This document shows positions 47,886-57,865 of a stretch of DNA of 64,000 bases, in pieces. The DNA comes from Leptospira sp. WS92.C1 (GTDB lineage Bacteria > Spirochaetota > Leptospiria > Leptospirales > Leptospiraceae). Below the pieces are notes generated by a model, which did no database searches, was not told where the DNA came from, and was given only the letters and a program-made list of their open reading frames with translations. A program made the position numbers and the translations under genes. Location: positions 310,001-374,000 of the forward strand of contig NZ_CP162130.1 in the NCBI RefSeq assembly GCF_040833975.1, read 5' to 3'. Each line of letters starts with the position of its first letter. The first letter of the stretch is position 1.

Positions 47886-48275
47886 TTATTTTGCTTTTTT
47901 AGAAGGTTTTTGCGGGAAATTTTTCACCTTGGAAAGTTCTTCCCATTTTTCTTTGAGCCAAACCGCCGCTTCCTTGGTTTTACCATCCGAAAGTTTTACA
48001 AGATACGGTTTTCCGGTTATACTCGACTTAGAGCCGATGTTCTCGATAAAATCGGGAATCGTTTGAATTTTTCCGTTCACCGCATTGAGTTTTCGTTCCA
48101 TATGTTCTCTTGCTTCTTTGGGATCGTGTTCGGCTCCGTTTCTGATAAACTTACACTGACAGGATTCCAATGAGTTCATCAGTAAATTTAAATCCTTTCG
48201 AAACTCGGTAGATTCTTCCGATCCGATCGATAAGGAGAATAAGAATGCGATCAGTAATAGTATCTGTTGTTTCAT
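47886..48275 (-). CDS. DUF5329 family exported protein
   Basis: A 129-residue protein with a short signal peptide (KQQILLLIAFLFSLSIGS). The mature part carries the DUF5329 (YfeK-like) pattern: LMNSLESCQCKFIRNGAEHD, KEAREHMERKLN, then DFIENIGSKSSITGKPYLV and DGKTKEAAVWLKEKWEEL. The family is small, exported and of unknown function; the conserved Cys in the LESCQCKF segment is typical. Its stop is followed by a Lys-rich tail. The next minus-strand gene ends 27 bases upstream, possibly in one operon. Confidence 0.8.
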   Translation of the reverse strand: MKQQILLLIAFLFSLSIGSEESTEFRKDLNLLMNSLESCQCKFIRNGAEHDPKEAREHMERKLNAVNGKIQTIPDFIENIGSKSSITGKPYLVKLSDGKTKEAAVWLKEKWEELSKVKNFPQKPSKKAK

Positions 48276-48302
48276 GGGTCAGTCCTTTGTTGTGATATGA
48301 AA

Positions 48303-48902
48303 TTATTGTAGATTCCGTTTCAATTCTAAGATCGCGTCTTTGAGTCGATCGTCTCCCCAGAAGAGTTCGTTTCCTATGATAAAACTAGGGGCTCCGAAAA
48401 TTCCAAGTTCAAAAGCTTTTTCGGTTTGTTTACGAAGAAGATCTTTTACTTCTTGTTTGCCCGAGTTTTCCAGAATTGGATCTGCGTCGAGTCCGATGCC
48501 GATCAAGATGGAACGTAATACTTCCGGGTTTGCGATATCAAGATCTTTTGCAAAGTTTGCTTGAAAGGTTTCACGAATGAATGTGGAAATCCAGGATTTT
48601 TCCAAGTTTGCAATTGTGATTCTGGAAGCCAAGAGTCCGTTTCTTGGAAATTGAGACGGGATGGAAAACGGGATCCCGTATTTTTTTGCTCTTCTTTGCA
48701 GATCCTTCCACATATACTTTCCCTTTGCAGGAAATAGATTGAAAGGAGAATCGTTCCAACCTTGTTTCTTAAAAATCGGTCCGAGCAGAAACGGTTTCCA
48801 TAGGATTTGAATTTTAGAATCGCGGAGTAAACTTTCGATTCTCATGACCGAAAGATAAGAATAGGTGCTCGCAAATTCAAAAAAGAATTCAATTTGTTGC
48901 AT
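48303..48902 (-). CDS. DsbA-fold 2-hydroxychromene-2-carboxylate isomerase-like protein
   Basis: A 199-residue thioredoxin-fold protein of the DsbA/kappa-GST group. It starts with IEFFFEFASTYSYLSVMRIE, where the active site uses Ser instead of the CxxC of DsbA, followed by ILWKPFLLGPIFKKQGWND. The C-terminal hallmark is LGIFGAPSFIIGNELFWGDD. Such glutathione-dependent isomerases act on naphthalene-derived chromenes in degraders, but in most bacteria the substrate is unknown. No catabolic genes adjoin, so a general glutathione-linked role is more likely. Confidence 0.85.
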   Translation of the reverse strand: MQQIEFFFEFASTYSYLSVMRIESLLRDSKIQILWKPFLLGPIFKKQGWNDSPFNLFPAKGKYMWKDLQRRAKKYGIPFSIPSQFPRNGLLASRITIANLEKSWISTFIRETFQANFAKDLDIANPEVLRSILIGIGLDADPILENSGKQEVKDLLRKQTEKAFELGIFGAPSFIIGNELFWGDDRLKDAILELKRNLQ

Positions 48903-48932
48903 ATAATTCGACTCCTACTAATCAAACGCGGA

Positions 48933-49880
48933 TCAGGGTTGCAATTTTGTTTTAAAAAATTGCCAAATTTCCTCAGCCGCGTTCAATTCCGATGTGGGAT
49001 TTCCCAGGGAAGAGAACGGAATTTTTCGATCTCTTCCCGGCCAGTTGTGTCCTCCGCCGACAATTTTATAAAGGCGAACGGAAGTTTTTTCTTTGCAGGT
49101 ATCGTATGAAACGATTTCTAATTTTGTGGCATCGTCTTTGTCATCTCTCGTTTTTGTTTGAGAGGCTTTAGAACAGGAATTCCACTGCAGCCATCTGTTT
49201 ACTGAATCTTCCACGCTTAAAATTTCACCGCCGTCTCTGACATAACCTCCGTAATAAGGAACGGTTGGATCTTCGGTTCCCGCTAAAAATGCAACGGAAA
49301 CCTTTTCTGTCGGCTGATCTTTTCTAAGAACAAATTCGGAAAGTTGAGAAGATACGCTTGCTCCGGCCTTGAATAACTTTGATTTTTCGACCAACATTCT
49401 TTGGGTCATAAAGCCTCCGTTGGAATGTCCGACGATAAAAACTCGATCGGCTGCGATCGGAAATAAGTTTAAAAGATGTTGAATGAGTTTTTCTAAAAAT
49501 TGGACGTCGTCGATTTGTTCCAGATCCGCCGGAGTCGCTCCTCGACCGTCGGCCCAGCTTTTCTGGATTCCGTTCGGATAAACGACTATAAATCCTTCCC
49601 GGTCTGCTATCTCGTTAAAACCGGAATCATTCATCATGATCTCTCCGTTTCCCAAACGTCCGTGTAATACAAGAACTAACGGTAGTTTGGCGGAGTGATT
49701 CTCCTGAGCCTTGGGAACATGGAGCAAATACGTTCTTGTTTTTTCGTTTACGTCCAGAGTTTCCAATTGAGCTTCTTTGAAAGATTTCAAATTGTTTCGT
49801 AAAATCCATCCGCAGTTCGAACTCAATAAAAATATGGTTACGATAAAAGTCATGGAATCGTAAGATGCGATCCGTTTCAT
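48933..49880 (-). CDS. PHB depolymerase-like esterase lipoprotein (LpqC type)
   Basis: A 315-residue alpha/beta hydrolase. The signal region ends LLSSNC (about residue 23), a relaxed lipobox, so it is probably membrane-anchored. The catalytic triad: Ser in VGHSNGGFMTQRM (about 154), Asp in AGTEDPTVPYYGG (about 208) and His in VGGGHNWPGR (about 275), with LVLVLHGRLGNGE forming the oxyanion region. It resembles poly(3-hydroxybutyrate) depolymerase or feruloyl esterase families (LpqC). Substrate unknown. It overlaps the next lipoprotein gene by four bases. Confidence 0.85.
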   Translation of the reverse strand: MKRIASYDSMTFIVTIFLLSSNCGWILRNNLKSFKEAQLETLDVNEKTRTYLLHVPKAQENHSAKLPLVLVLHGRLGNGEIMMNDSGFNEIADREGFIVVYPNGIQKSWADGRGATPADLEQIDDVQFLEKLIQHLLNLFPIAADRVFIVGHSNGGFMTQRMLVEKSKLFKAGASVSSQLSEFVLRKDQPTEKVSVAFLAGTEDPTVPYYGGYVRDGGEILSVEDSVNRWLQWNSCSKASQTKTRDDKDDATKLEIVSYDTCKEKTSVRLYKIVGGGHNWPGRDRKIPFSSLGNPTSELNAAEEIWQFFKTKLQP

Positions 49881-50395
49881 TTTGTTTTTTCCAAGGTATC
49901 TATCGAATTGATCAAAGATTTTTCAAAGGCGGAGGAAGGCCAAAAGAACGGCGTAAAGGGAATCAATAGAATTCCTCTCCATTGATCCAAAACGAGTTTA
50001 TGCGAGGTTTCTTCGGGAGATTTCATTTTTTCGAAAATACGATAGGTGATTTTGTGTTCCGTTCGAACGTGATACGGAAAAATTCCGAGAGTAAACAAGC
50101 TGAGGATAAAATTCAAAGCGTGCAGTCCGCGGTGGAAATATTTGTGTTCTTGTTCTTCGAGGATGATTTCAAGAAGAACGTTCGATTGATCGTCTTCCGA
50201 ATATCCTTTTTCTAAAATTTTTTTTCGGATCAAAGCGATTTCAGAATTGTAAAAACCGAATCCGGTAAATTCGAATCTTAACTTTTTTTCTTTGGAAATC
50301 GATTTGAAGGTTTTAAGAACTTCCGGAGGTTTTGCGATTCCAATACAGTTATACAAAAAAAGAAAACAAACCAATATTAGAATTTTCTGTTTCAT
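49877..50395 (-). CDS. Lipoprotein of unknown function (second of a linked pair)
   Basis: A 172-residue protein with signal KQKILILVCFLFLYNC (Cys about residue 16). A mature domain of alternating beta strands follows (KKLRFEFTGFGFYNSEIALI, NVLLEIILEEQEHKYFHRG), with a hydrophobic segment FILSLFTLGIFPYHVRTE that may lie on the membrane. ATG 50395 is preferred because it begins the lipoprotein signal; the frame is open 62 codons further. It starts one base after the upstream lipoprotein stop and overlaps the esterase gene at its end, so the three genes form an operon. Confidence 0.7.
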   Translation of the reverse strand: MKQKILILVCFLFLYNCIGIAKPPEVLKTFKSISKEKKLRFEFTGFGFYNSEIALIRKKILEKGYSEDDQSNVLLEIILEEQEHKYFHRGLHALNFILSLFTLGIFPYHVRTEHKITYRIFEKMKSPEETSHKLVLDQWRGILLIPFTPFFWPSSAFEKSLINSIDTLEKTK

Positions 50396-50396
50396 A

Positions 50397-51005
50397 TCAA
50401 TAGACCGATTGAGAATCCGATAAAAACTGTTTTGCATAATTCGAGTATAAATCCTCGATCTTATCCCGATCGTCAAAAAAGAGCAGACCGAGCGAAACCC
50501 AGCCGATCGCTTGAACGTTTCTGATCGTGTAAGAATACTCCGCCACTTTTTGATTCCACTTCCAAACCCGAAATACGACACGATCCGAAGATTTTTGAAG
50601 AATCGGAACTATAAAAAAAGTTCTGTATGTAAGAATCCGATTTAGAATGTAGAGAGAAAATTTTCCTGGTTCTTTTTCAAGACCCCAGGTCACGGGTTGC
50701 GATTGTTCTCCGAATAAAAGAGATAATCTCGGAGCTTTTTCTAAAATGATCTGAATCTTGATTTCGGAATCGTATTTCGTATGCTGCGAGATTTTTTTAA
50801 AGGTTCCCGAAAGATGAATCGTTCTTAGGATTTCGGAAGCGTATTTTTTACTAACACCTTCTTTCCAGCCGATCAATTCATAGGTGACTTCCTTGTTTAT
50901 TTCCGGAATCGCAGAAGGTAAATTCGGATGATCTCCGATTAAAAACGTGGAGCATGCTTGGAAAAAAAGAAAACTTAGGGAAAGAATTATTTTTTTAAGC
51001 ATCAC
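50397..51005 (-). CDS. Lipoprotein of unknown function (first of a linked pair)
   Basis: A 202-residue lipoprotein with signal LKKIILSLSFLFFQAC (Cys about residue 18). The body resembles its neighbour: a charged start, then IKIQIILEKAPRLSLLF, a hydrophobic segment (WVSLGLLFFDD), and a C-terminal LYSNYAKQFLSDSQSVY helix. The shared order (helix, I-x-I-I-L-E strand, hydrophobic stretch) suggests the two are distant relatives. The stop is one base from the next start, so they are cotranslated. Function unknown. Confidence 0.7.
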   Translation of the reverse strand: MMLKKIILSLSFLFFQACSTFLIGDHPNLPSAIPEINKEVTYELIGWKEGVSKKYASEILRTIHLSGTFKKISQHTKYDSEIKIQIILEKAPRLSLLFGEQSQPVTWGLEKEPGKFSLYILNRILTYRTFFIVPILQKSSDRVVFRVWKWNQKVAEYSYTIRNVQAIGWVSLGLLFFDDRDKIEDLYSNYAKQFLSDSQSVY

Positions 51006-51288
51006 GAATACGATGCAAAAGATTCTTTTTAGATCAAGTCCTAAATCTCATTTCAAATTTAGATTGTTGAAAATTACTTCGATGGACTTCGGTCAATTTG
51101 ACTTGTAAAAATTAGAATCGAATCTTCGATGTCCGGTCGATGGATTCAATTCTTTTTTAAAATTTGTATCAGAGCAGACTTTTTTAAGGATCGATTTGAT
51201 GATCGACTGCATAAAATACGGGACTTGGAACCTTTTCTTTTTTGAGAACGGATCGAGCGAAGTTTCTTCTTCTCTAAGTTTGGAAGAA

Positions 51289-52710
51289 TTAGGCATGTGT
51301 GATCACTACTTTGATCGCTTTCGGACTATGAGCGGTTTTAAACGCTTGTGAGAGATTTTCGGGAGAATACGAATGTGTGATCATATTTTTTTCCAATGCT
51401 TCTGTAACCTTTGCGTTTTCCTGCAAAAGTTGGATTGCAAGATAAAAATCTCCGCAACGGGAAGTGCGAATCGATTTTCCTGAATTCAAAAATTCTAATA
51501 AAGAATTTTTTTTGGATTCTCCCTTAAAAAGAATCGCGCTTCTCGGACGGATTAAGGAATTTTCGTGATGAAAATTCGGACGGATCAACAGATCGATTTC
51601 TTCCGCGGTACCTGCGATTCCCAGATCGAATCTGGGAACATGTCCTTTGAAGTTCGGGGAAGTCAGAATTTTTTCCGCTTCTTCTATACTTCCGTAATAA
51701 ACTTTGAAATGAGAAGGCAATGAAATCTTTCCGACGCTCGGCGCGACGTACACGGTTTGGTTTGCGCGATTCTCCTTTTCCCAATGAAACGTTAGATTCT
51801 CATCGCTGAATTGTAAAAGAGAAAGTTCGTCGACCACGAGTTCGGTAAGTTTTTTGACTCCGAATACTTCCTGGCCGTTTGTCGTTTTTAGATGTAGCTC
51901 TCGATTGGAAAGTCGGATCGCGCTTTCAAAACCGGATGTCGTGCTCGTCGTATCGTAAACGATTGCAAATCGGTTTGCAAGAGACTCTAAACTTGTTTTA
52001 CGAAGATCGATCGCTTCGTCGGCTCCGAGATTGAGAGAAAGAGAAAGCAGATGATCGTGTCTCGCAAGCGCGGAAATTTTAAAATCGATTTTGGAAGAAG
52101 CCCGATAAGCGGCTAATGCAGCGATGACGAGACTGCCCAGTCTTCTCGGACCTAAAACGGCAACGTTATCTCCCTTCTTCGGAGGAGAAGCGATGACCGC
52201 TTGTAAAGAAGCCGCGAACGGTTCGATAAGAACCGCGGTCTTATCGGGAAGATTTGTAAACGGAATCGCAGCATTCTGCGGAGCTAAGATATAAGGACCG
52301 AATCCTCCGGGAAGTCTGTCGATCCCGAGGACTTTTCTTTCGGGACTGTGAGTGTGAATTCCTTCTTCACAGAATTCATCCATGAGTTGGTCTCCTCTCG
52401 CTTCAAAAGTATCGTTGATTTCGACTACGTATTTTTTTTTGATTCCATCGGTGGTTTCCAAATCCTCCGCGATGACTTCGTGTCCGATGACTTGAGGTAA
52501 AGGGAATGGAAGAAATCTGCGAGATAAATCCGTCGAACAAACTCCGCAGAGTTTTGATTTTAGAAGTTTATACCCCGGACCAAGATGTAGATATTCTTTT
52601 CCATTTCTGGAAATTTTCCAACCGGTTTCCAGGCTTCCTTCGAATTGATAGTCGGCACTTTCAAAAGAATCATCCGAGCGATAGTCCATGGCTGCAAATC
52701 GGATTTTCAT
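51289..52710 (-). CDS. Enlarged MDR dehydrogenase with a CGVCSTDL zinc motif
   Basis: A 473-residue member of the zinc alcohol dehydrogenase superfamily, about 130 residues longer than usual. CGVCSTDL (about residue 56) and IGHEVIAED (about 75) mark the catalytic domain with the zinc Cys and the conserved GHE. GDNVAVLGPRRLGSLVIAAL (about 180) is a nucleotide-binding loop, slightly divergent from GxGxxG. The structural-zinc Cys cluster is missing. The extra C-terminal part (about 280-420) has no recognised domain. It may be a specialised sugar or polyol dehydrogenase; substrate unknown. On the minus strand, 79 bases after the amidotransferase gene. Confidence 0.8.
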   Translation of the reverse strand: MKIRFAAMDYRSDDSFESADYQFEGSLETGWKISRNGKEYLHLGPGYKLLKSKLCGVCSTDLSRRFLPFPLPQVIGHEVIAEDLETTDGIKKKYVVEINDTFEARGDQLMDEFCEEGIHTHSPERKVLGIDRLPGGFGPYILAPQNAAIPFTNLPDKTAVLIEPFAASLQAVIASPPKKGDNVAVLGPRRLGSLVIAALAAYRASSKIDFKISALARHDHLLSLSLNLGADEAIDLRKTSLESLANRFAIVYDTTSTTSGFESAIRLSNRELHLKTTNGQEVFGVKKLTELVVDELSLLQFSDENLTFHWEKENRANQTVYVAPSVGKISLPSHFKVYYGSIEEAEKILTSPNFKGHVPRFDLGIAGTAEEIDLLIRPNFHHENSLIRPRSAILFKGESKKNSLLEFLNSGKSIRTSRCGDFYLAIQLLQENAKVTEALEKNMITHSYSPENLSQAFKTAHSPKAIKVVITHA

Positions 52711-52789
52711 ATATCTACTGATGACTTAGACAAAGAATCTAAGAATTATGGTAAGCGTAGAATGGTTTGTAATTCCGACAAATCCATTC

Positions 52790-53566
52790 TCATTCGTTTG
52801 AGAATACGATCTGTCCTTTTTTCCAGACTTGAAATTGTCCCGGTTTGTAGAGGTTCCATTCTTCATTGGATGTGAGAGGGTTTGTTGCGATCACGGTGAC
52901 TCTATCTCCCGGGGTTGTGACTTTCCGAAAGTCGATACTCAGATCCGCGTCCAAGAGGGTGGCTTTTCCAAACGGGGATTTTCGTGTAATCCAGGAAAGT
53001 TTTGTGGAACAGAACGTGTATAGATGTTTCGAGTCGCTGAGAAGAATGTTGGAGACCCCTTTTTGGTGGAGTTCCGTCATTAGGATTTCCAAGGTTTCGA
53101 AAAGTTTGGATTCTGGTTGGGGAGACTCTTTGAATTTCTTTTTGAGTTTCCCGAGAAGCCAGCAGAATGCGTATTCCGAGTCCGTAGTTCCGACCGGCCG
53201 GAAATCACCGAGGGGTTCGGTTTTGATCTTTTTAAACTGGCCGTTGTGTGCAAATGTCCAATAAGAACCCCAAAATTCCCTCACAAAGGGATGTGTGTTT
53301 TTCAGCTCCACCTTTCCCCGGTTTGCTTTGCGGATATGACTGATTACGATTTCACTTTTGATCGGAAGTTTCCGGACAAACGCGGCGATTTTGGATTCGA
53401 TCCCAGGTTCGGGGTCATGGAAGATTCGAAGTCCTTTTCCTTCGTAAAATCCGATTCCCCAGCCGTCTTTATGAGGGCCTGTTTTTCCGCCTCTTTGCAC
53501 GAGACCGGTTAGGCTGAAGCAAATGTCTGTAGGGACATTGGCACTCATGCCAAGGAGTTCACACAT
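52790..53566 (-). CDS. Class II glutamine amidotransferase (YafJ type)
   Basis: A 258-residue Ntn-hydrolase. Cys2 ([10 protein letters not shown]) is the nucleophile after Met removal; family motifs are [13 protein letters not shown] (about 33), [19 protein letters not shown] (about 80), [10 protein letters not shown] and the [12 protein letters not shown] loop (about 118), all typical of GATase_4/YafJ proteins. Such proteins hydrolyse glutamine-like amides; the acceptor is unknown because there is no synthase domain. It diverges from the glycosyltransferase gene. Confidence 0.88.
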   Translation of the reverse strand: MCELLGMSANVPTDICFSLTGLVQRGGKTGPHKDGWGIGFYEGKGLRIFHDPEPGIESKIAAFVRKLPIKSEIVISHIRKANRGKVELKNTHPFVREFWGSYWTFAHNGQFKKIKTEPLGDFRPVGTTDSEYAFCWLLGKLKKKFKESPQPESKLFETLEILMTELHQKGVSNILLSDSKHLYTFCSTKLSWITRKSPFGKATLLDADLSIDFRKVTTPGDRVTVIATNPLTSNEEWNLYKPGQFQVWKKGQIVFSNE

Positions 53567-53661
53567 GATTCTTCCTTTTTGAAATTTCTAATATACTGGA
53601 ATTATATTCGTAAAAACAGAAGAAGGCTGTCCAGCGATTTTTTCAAGGATTCCTTGCAGAA

Positions 53662-54795
53662 ATGGACACGCAACTGAAAACTGAGCGGGTGATTTTGCAT
53701 ATAGATACAGAAACCGGCTGGAGGGGCGGAGAACGACAACTCCTGCTTCTGGCAGAAGGCCTTAAGAAGCGAAAGATTCCTCAACTCGTTCTCGGGAAAC
53801 CGGGATCCGCCCTGGAAAGACGTTGTTCCGACCATAACCTCCCGTTTGTAGCCCTGGAGATGAGAGGGGAATGGGATCTCGCTTCCGTGAAGACGATTCG
53901 CGCTCTGGTCCAGGAAAAAAAGATCCGACTGATTCACACACATACCGCAAAGGCGCATACCTTGGCCTTGTTTGCAAAATCCAAACTTCCTCAAACCCGA
54001 CTTGTAGTCTCCCGACGCGTTGATTTTAGCATTCGAAAAAACTTATTTTCGATCTGGAAATACAAATCCAAACGAAATGATTTGTTTCTTACCGTTTCCA
54101 ATAAGATTCGTGAAATTCTTCTTCGAGACGGAGTCGATCCCGCAAAGACGGTTACGGTTCATAGTGGAATCGATTTTTCGTTCACAAAAAAACTTCCGGA
54201 TCCTGCTCGTTATAAAAAAGAATTTTCCATAAAAAAAGATACAATCGTCATTGGGAATGTTGCGGCTCTTGTGGATCATAAGGATCAGAAGACTCTTTTA
54301 CACGCGGTTTCTAAAATCGATTCTTCCAAGAATTTTAAACTTTTGATCGTAGGTGAAGGCGATCTCAGAAAAGAATTGGAGACACTCGCTAATACATTAG
54401 GAATTCATGATAGAGTCGTTTTTACTGGATACAGAGAGGATGTTCCCGATATTCTCTCTCTTTTTGATATTTTTACCCTAACTTCCAAGGAAGAAGGTTT
54501 GGGAACTTCGGTTTTGGACGCTATGGCGGTCGGTCTTCCTGTTGTCGCCACCAAAGGTGGGGGAATCGGAGAGATGCTAACACACGAAAAAGGTTCCTAT
54601 TTGGCGGAAGTGGGCGATTCGGATTCTCTGGCAAAATATTATGAAATCCTAATTGATGATTCCAGACTTCGTAAATCCTTCGGATTGTTTAATAAGGAAT
54701 CCGTCAAAAGATTCTCCATTAAAAACACGATTCGCAAAACGGAACTCGCATATTATTCCTTTTTAGGGGAAGAACTTTTTGGAGAAAAAGAATGA
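53662..54795 (+). CDS. Glycosyltransferase family 4
   Basis: A 377-residue GT-B glycosyltransferase. The N-terminal lobe opens with [19 protein letters not shown] (the GG-x-E acceptor loop), followed by [15 protein letters not shown]. The C-terminal lobe has [15 protein letters not shown] and the E-x7-E donor motif [20 protein letters not shown] (about 295). It resembles Leptospira surface-glycan transferases. There is no membrane segment. It overlaps polA by four bases (ATGA), so the two are cotranscribed though functionally unrelated. Confidence 0.88.
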   Translation: MDTQLKTERVILHIDTETGWRGGERQLLLLAEGLKKRKIPQLVLGKPGSALERRCSDHNLPFVALEMRGEWDLASVKTIRALVQEKKIRLIHTHTAKAHTLALFAKSKLPQTRLVVSRRVDFSIRKNLFSIWKYKSKRNDLFLTVSNKIREILLRDGVDPAKTVTVHSGIDFSFTKKLPDPARYKKEFSIKKDTIVIGNVAALVDHKDQKTLLHAVSKIDSSKNFKLLIVGEGDLRKELETLANTLGIHDRVVFTGYREDVPDILSLFDIFTLTSKEEGLGTSVLDAMAVGLPVVATKGGGIGEMLTHEKGSYLAEVGDSDSLAKYYEILIDDSRLRKSFGLFNKESVKRFSIKNTIRKTELAYYSFLGEELFGEKE

Positions 54796-57551
54796 AACGT
54801 CTTCTGATCATCGACGGACACGCATTTGTATTTAGGGCTTATTTTGCATTCGGCGCATCGAATCTGACCAATTCTAAAACCGGAAAACCGAGCGGGGCTA
54901 CATTCGGTTTTTTTAAAATGCTCTTCAAGCTTCTTCAAGATTATGCTCCGACTCACGTTGCGATGACCTTTGATCCGGGCGGTCCTTTGGAAAGGGGGAA
55001 AATTTTCGAGAATTACAAAGCGACTCGAAAACCTATGCCGGAAGATCTGCGTCCTCAGATCAAAGAGGTGATGGATATCCTCGGTAATATTGGATTTCGC
55101 GTTCTTAAACTGGAAGGACACGAGGCGGACGATATCATAGGGACCCTTTGTGAAAATTACAAAGCTACTGCGAAGGAAATTCTCATTTTTTCCGGAGACA
55201 AGGACTTATATCAACTATTAGAAAAAAAGAATATTAAGATGCTCCGCGGTAAAAAAGGAGTCACCGAGTTTGTAGAGATCGACGCTCCCTGGGTAAAAGA
55301 GGAACTCGGAGTCGATGTAAAACAGATCACCGATTATATGGGAATCGTGGGCGATACTTCGGATAACATTCCCGGAGTGAAAGGAATCGGAGATAAAGGC
55401 GCTTCCAAACTTCTTCAGGAATACAAAACCCTCGACGGAATTTATAAGAATCTTGAAAAGATCAAAAATCCTTCGATGAAAACCAAACTCACCGAACAAA
55501 AAGAAAACGCGTATCTTTCCAAGGAACTCGCGACGATCAAACGAGATCTGAAGCTGGATATTACCGAGAAAGATATTGAAACTCCGGATTTCAAATCAGA
55601 CCAGGCGATTCTCTATTTTAAATCGCAGGGATACAATACTCTTTCCAGAGATCTTGCTAAGTCCGCAGGAAAGGAAGTTCCGAAAGACGCAGAGCCGACC
55701 GAATCGGCGGAAGGCGCGGAAGAAAAAACGATTCCCGCAGCAGAAAAAGGCGTTTATAGGCTGATTACTTCCGTGGATGAACTTGCAAAGATTTGTAGGG
55801 GACTTTTGAAATCTCGGATCATCGCCGTGGATACTGAAACCACTTCTCCAAATCCTGCGATGGCGGATCTTTTAGGCATTTCTTTTTCCAATCAGGAAAA
55901 AACCGGCTTCTACGTTTCCGTTCGGAATTCCGCTTCCTTGTTCCAAGATAAGACCTTGACCATGGAAGAAATAAAGGAACATCTCGGACCTATTCTATCC
56001 AGCGAAATTCCAAAAGTCGGGCAGAATATAAAATACGATCTCATTGTATTAGAAAATCATGGTTTTGTTTTAAATAATATTCAGTTTGATACCATGTTGG
56101 CTTCCTACGTTCTTCAACCCGAAGGCAGACGTCATAATATGGACGCGCTCGCAAAAGATCTTCTGAATTACGATACGATCACATATGACGATCTGGTCGG
56201 AACCGGAAAGAAAAAGAAAGAACTCGTAGATATCGATCCGGATCAGGTCGCGGAATATGCGGCCGAAGACGCGGATATTACATTTCGATTGTATCAGGTT
56301 CTCAGAAAGTCGATCAAGGATTCCGGCGTAGAGCCGATTCTCCGCCAAATGGAAATGCCTCTCATTCCCGTGCTCGCGGAGATGGAGAAAACCGGGATTT
56401 CCTTGGACGTTCCTTATTTTGAAGAACTCGCTCGGGATTTTGATCGTGAGATCCGCCATCTGGAGGGTGAGATTCACAAACAGGCGGGTGGACCGTTTAA
56501 CATCGCTTCTACGAAAGAACTACAACGAATTCTATTTGATGAACTGAAACTGAGAACCGTTAAAAAAACACAGACAGGTTTCTCCACCGATCACGAGGTT
56601 TTGGAAGAGTTGCTCGGAGAACATCCGATCATCGATAAACTTTTAGATTATAGAAAGTATACCAAACTCAAGTCCACTTATGTGGACGCACTTCCGAAAA
56701 TGGTCAATCCAAAGACCGGACGCGTTCATACGAGTTACAATCAAACCATCGCCGCGACGGGAAGACTTTCTTCCACGGATCCGAATTTACAAAACATTCC
56801 GATCCGGGACAAGGAAGGACGTCTACTTCGAAAGGGATTTGTGGCCGGATCCGACGACTATGAAATTTTGAGTTTGGATTATTCTCAGATCGAACTTAGA
56901 ATCATGGCTCACGTTTCCAAAGATCCGGCGATGCTGGAAGCTTACAATCGCGGTCTTGATATCCATAAAAGAACCGCCGCCGCGTTATACGGCGTTCCCG
57001 AAACGGAAGTCAGCGCGGAGATGAGAGACAAGGCCAAGGTAGTAAACTTTTCAGTGATCTACGGAGTGACTCCTTACGGTCTTAGTCGCAATCTTAGAAT
57101 TCCGAGGGAGGAAGCAAAGTCGTTTATCGAACGTTATATGACACAGTATCCCGGTGTTAAAAGTTATATGGACGAGATGGTCGCGTTCGGCGAGAAGAAC
57201 GGTTATGTTCAAACTCTAACGGGTCGACGTCGTCCCGTGGTAGATATCAACAGTACTCACAAATCCGCCAAAGAAGCAGCCAAAAGAATCGCGATCAACA
57301 GTCCGATTCAGGGAACCAGCGCGGATATGATCAAGATAGCGATGATCGCCATCCATGAGGATATCCAAAGGAACAAATGGAAGTCCAAAATGCTTCTTCA
57401 GGTTCATGACGAATTGGTTTTCGAAGTTCATAAGAAAGAAAAAGAGGAATTCAAAGCTGCCATGAAAAAGTATATGGAAACCGCAATGCCTTTGGATGTT
57501 CCGATTCTTGTACAGGGAAAATTCGGGATCAATTGGGACGAGGCTCACTGA
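54792..57551 (+). CDS. polA: DNA polymerase I
   Basis: A 919-residue family A polymerase with all three domains. 5' nuclease: about residues 1-270 ([60 protein letters not shown]). 3'-5' exonuclease: about 320-500 with intact Exo I AVDTETTS, Exo [15 protein letters not shown] and Exo [12 protein letters not shown]. Polymerase: motif [16 protein letters not shown] (about 694), motif [20 protein letters not shown] (about 745) and motif [14 protein letters not shown] (about 869). The proofreading residues are kept. It repairs and processes Okazaki fragments. The spacer after the stop holds a repeat. Confidence 0.97.
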   Translation: MKRLLIIDGHAFVFRAYFAFGASNLTNSKTGKPSGATFGFFKMLFKLLQDYAPTHVAMTFDPGGPLERGKIFENYKATRKPMPEDLRPQIKEVMDILGNIGFRVLKLEGHEADDIIGTLCENYKATAKEILIFSGDKDLYQLLEKKNIKMLRGKKGVTEFVEIDAPWVKEELGVDVKQITDYMGIVGDTSDNIPGVKGIGDKGASKLLQEYKTLDGIYKNLEKIKNPSMKTKLTEQKENAYLSKELATIKRDLKLDITEKDIETPDFKSDQAILYFKSQGYNTLSRDLAKSAGKEVPKDAEPTESAEGAEEKTIPAAEKGVYRLITSVDELAKICRGLLKSRIIAVDTETTSPNPAMADLLGISFSNQEKTGFYVSVRNSASLFQDKTLTMEEIKEHLGPILSSEIPKVGQNIKYDLIVLENHGFVLNNIQFDTMLASYVLQPEGRRHNMDALAKDLLNYDTITYDDLVGTGKKKKELVDIDPDQVAEYAAEDADITFRLYQVLRKSIKDSGVEPILRQMEMPLIPVLAEMEKTGISLDVPYFEELARDFDREIRHLEGEIHKQAGGPFNIASTKELQRILFDELKLRTVKKTQTGFSTDHEVLEELLGEHPIIDKLLDYRKYTKLKSTYVDALPKMVNPKTGRVHTSYNQTIAATGRLSSTDPNLQNIPIRDKEGRLLRKGFVAGSDDYEILSLDYSQIELRIMAHVSKDPAMLEAYNRGLDIHKRTAAALYGVPETEVSAEMRDKAKVVNFSVIYGVTPYGLSRNLRIPREEAKSFIERYMTQYPGVKSYMDEMVAFGEKNGYVQTLTGRRRPVVDINSTHKSAKEAAKRIAINSPIQGTSADMIKIAMIAIHEDIQRNKWKSKMLLQVHDELVFEVHKKEKEEFKAAMKKYMETAMPLDVPILVQGKFGINWDEAH

Positions 57552-57552
57552 G

Positions 57553-57705
57553 TTTTGTAGTACTTCCGACAATTCTTCCGTGAAAAGACGTCGGGGCCCC
57601 TCCCGCGTTTGGGTGGAGGAGGCGGGTTCGGAACTCAACACCTGAAGGCCGACCCGTAGGAAGGCATTCATTGAGTTTCTCTACGGATCGCTCGGTCGGA
57701 AAACT
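57553..57705. repeat. Composite intergenic repeat after polA
   Basis: GTAGTACTTCCGAC at about 57557, a GC-rich palindromic stretch (CCCCTCCCGCGTTTGGGTGG around 57597-57616) and a segment at 57628-57701 that starts GGAACTCAACACCTGAAGG and ends CGGATCGCTCGGTCGG. The last segment shares its start, CATTCATTGAGTT core and end with the 81-bp unit in the DUF819 gene. The 314-base spacer 57552-57865 is otherwise AT-rich, with another GTCGGAAC element at 57768-57780. Confidence 0.75.
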
Positions 57706-57865
57706 TCGGGACATTTCCCTATATCAGAAAATTCTAATTTTTTCGAGCAATTTTTTATTTGAAAAGTTTGTCGGAACAAATAAAACAAAAGCTTTTGGGT
57801 TGACTTGATAACTGAAAACATGAGTTTTCCGACCCAAAAACAGATCTCTATGAGAAAATAGAATC

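Noticed and set aside
51093..51296. 67-codon minus-strand frame after the MDR gene
   Set aside because: The start lies inside the previous stop region with no ribosome binding site, and composition is poor. It could be real, but nothing supports it.
53184..53195. GTAGTTCCGACC inside the amidotransferase gene
   Set aside because: It codes for the conserved VGTTDSE loop of the enzyme, so it is a coding coincidence, not a repeat element.
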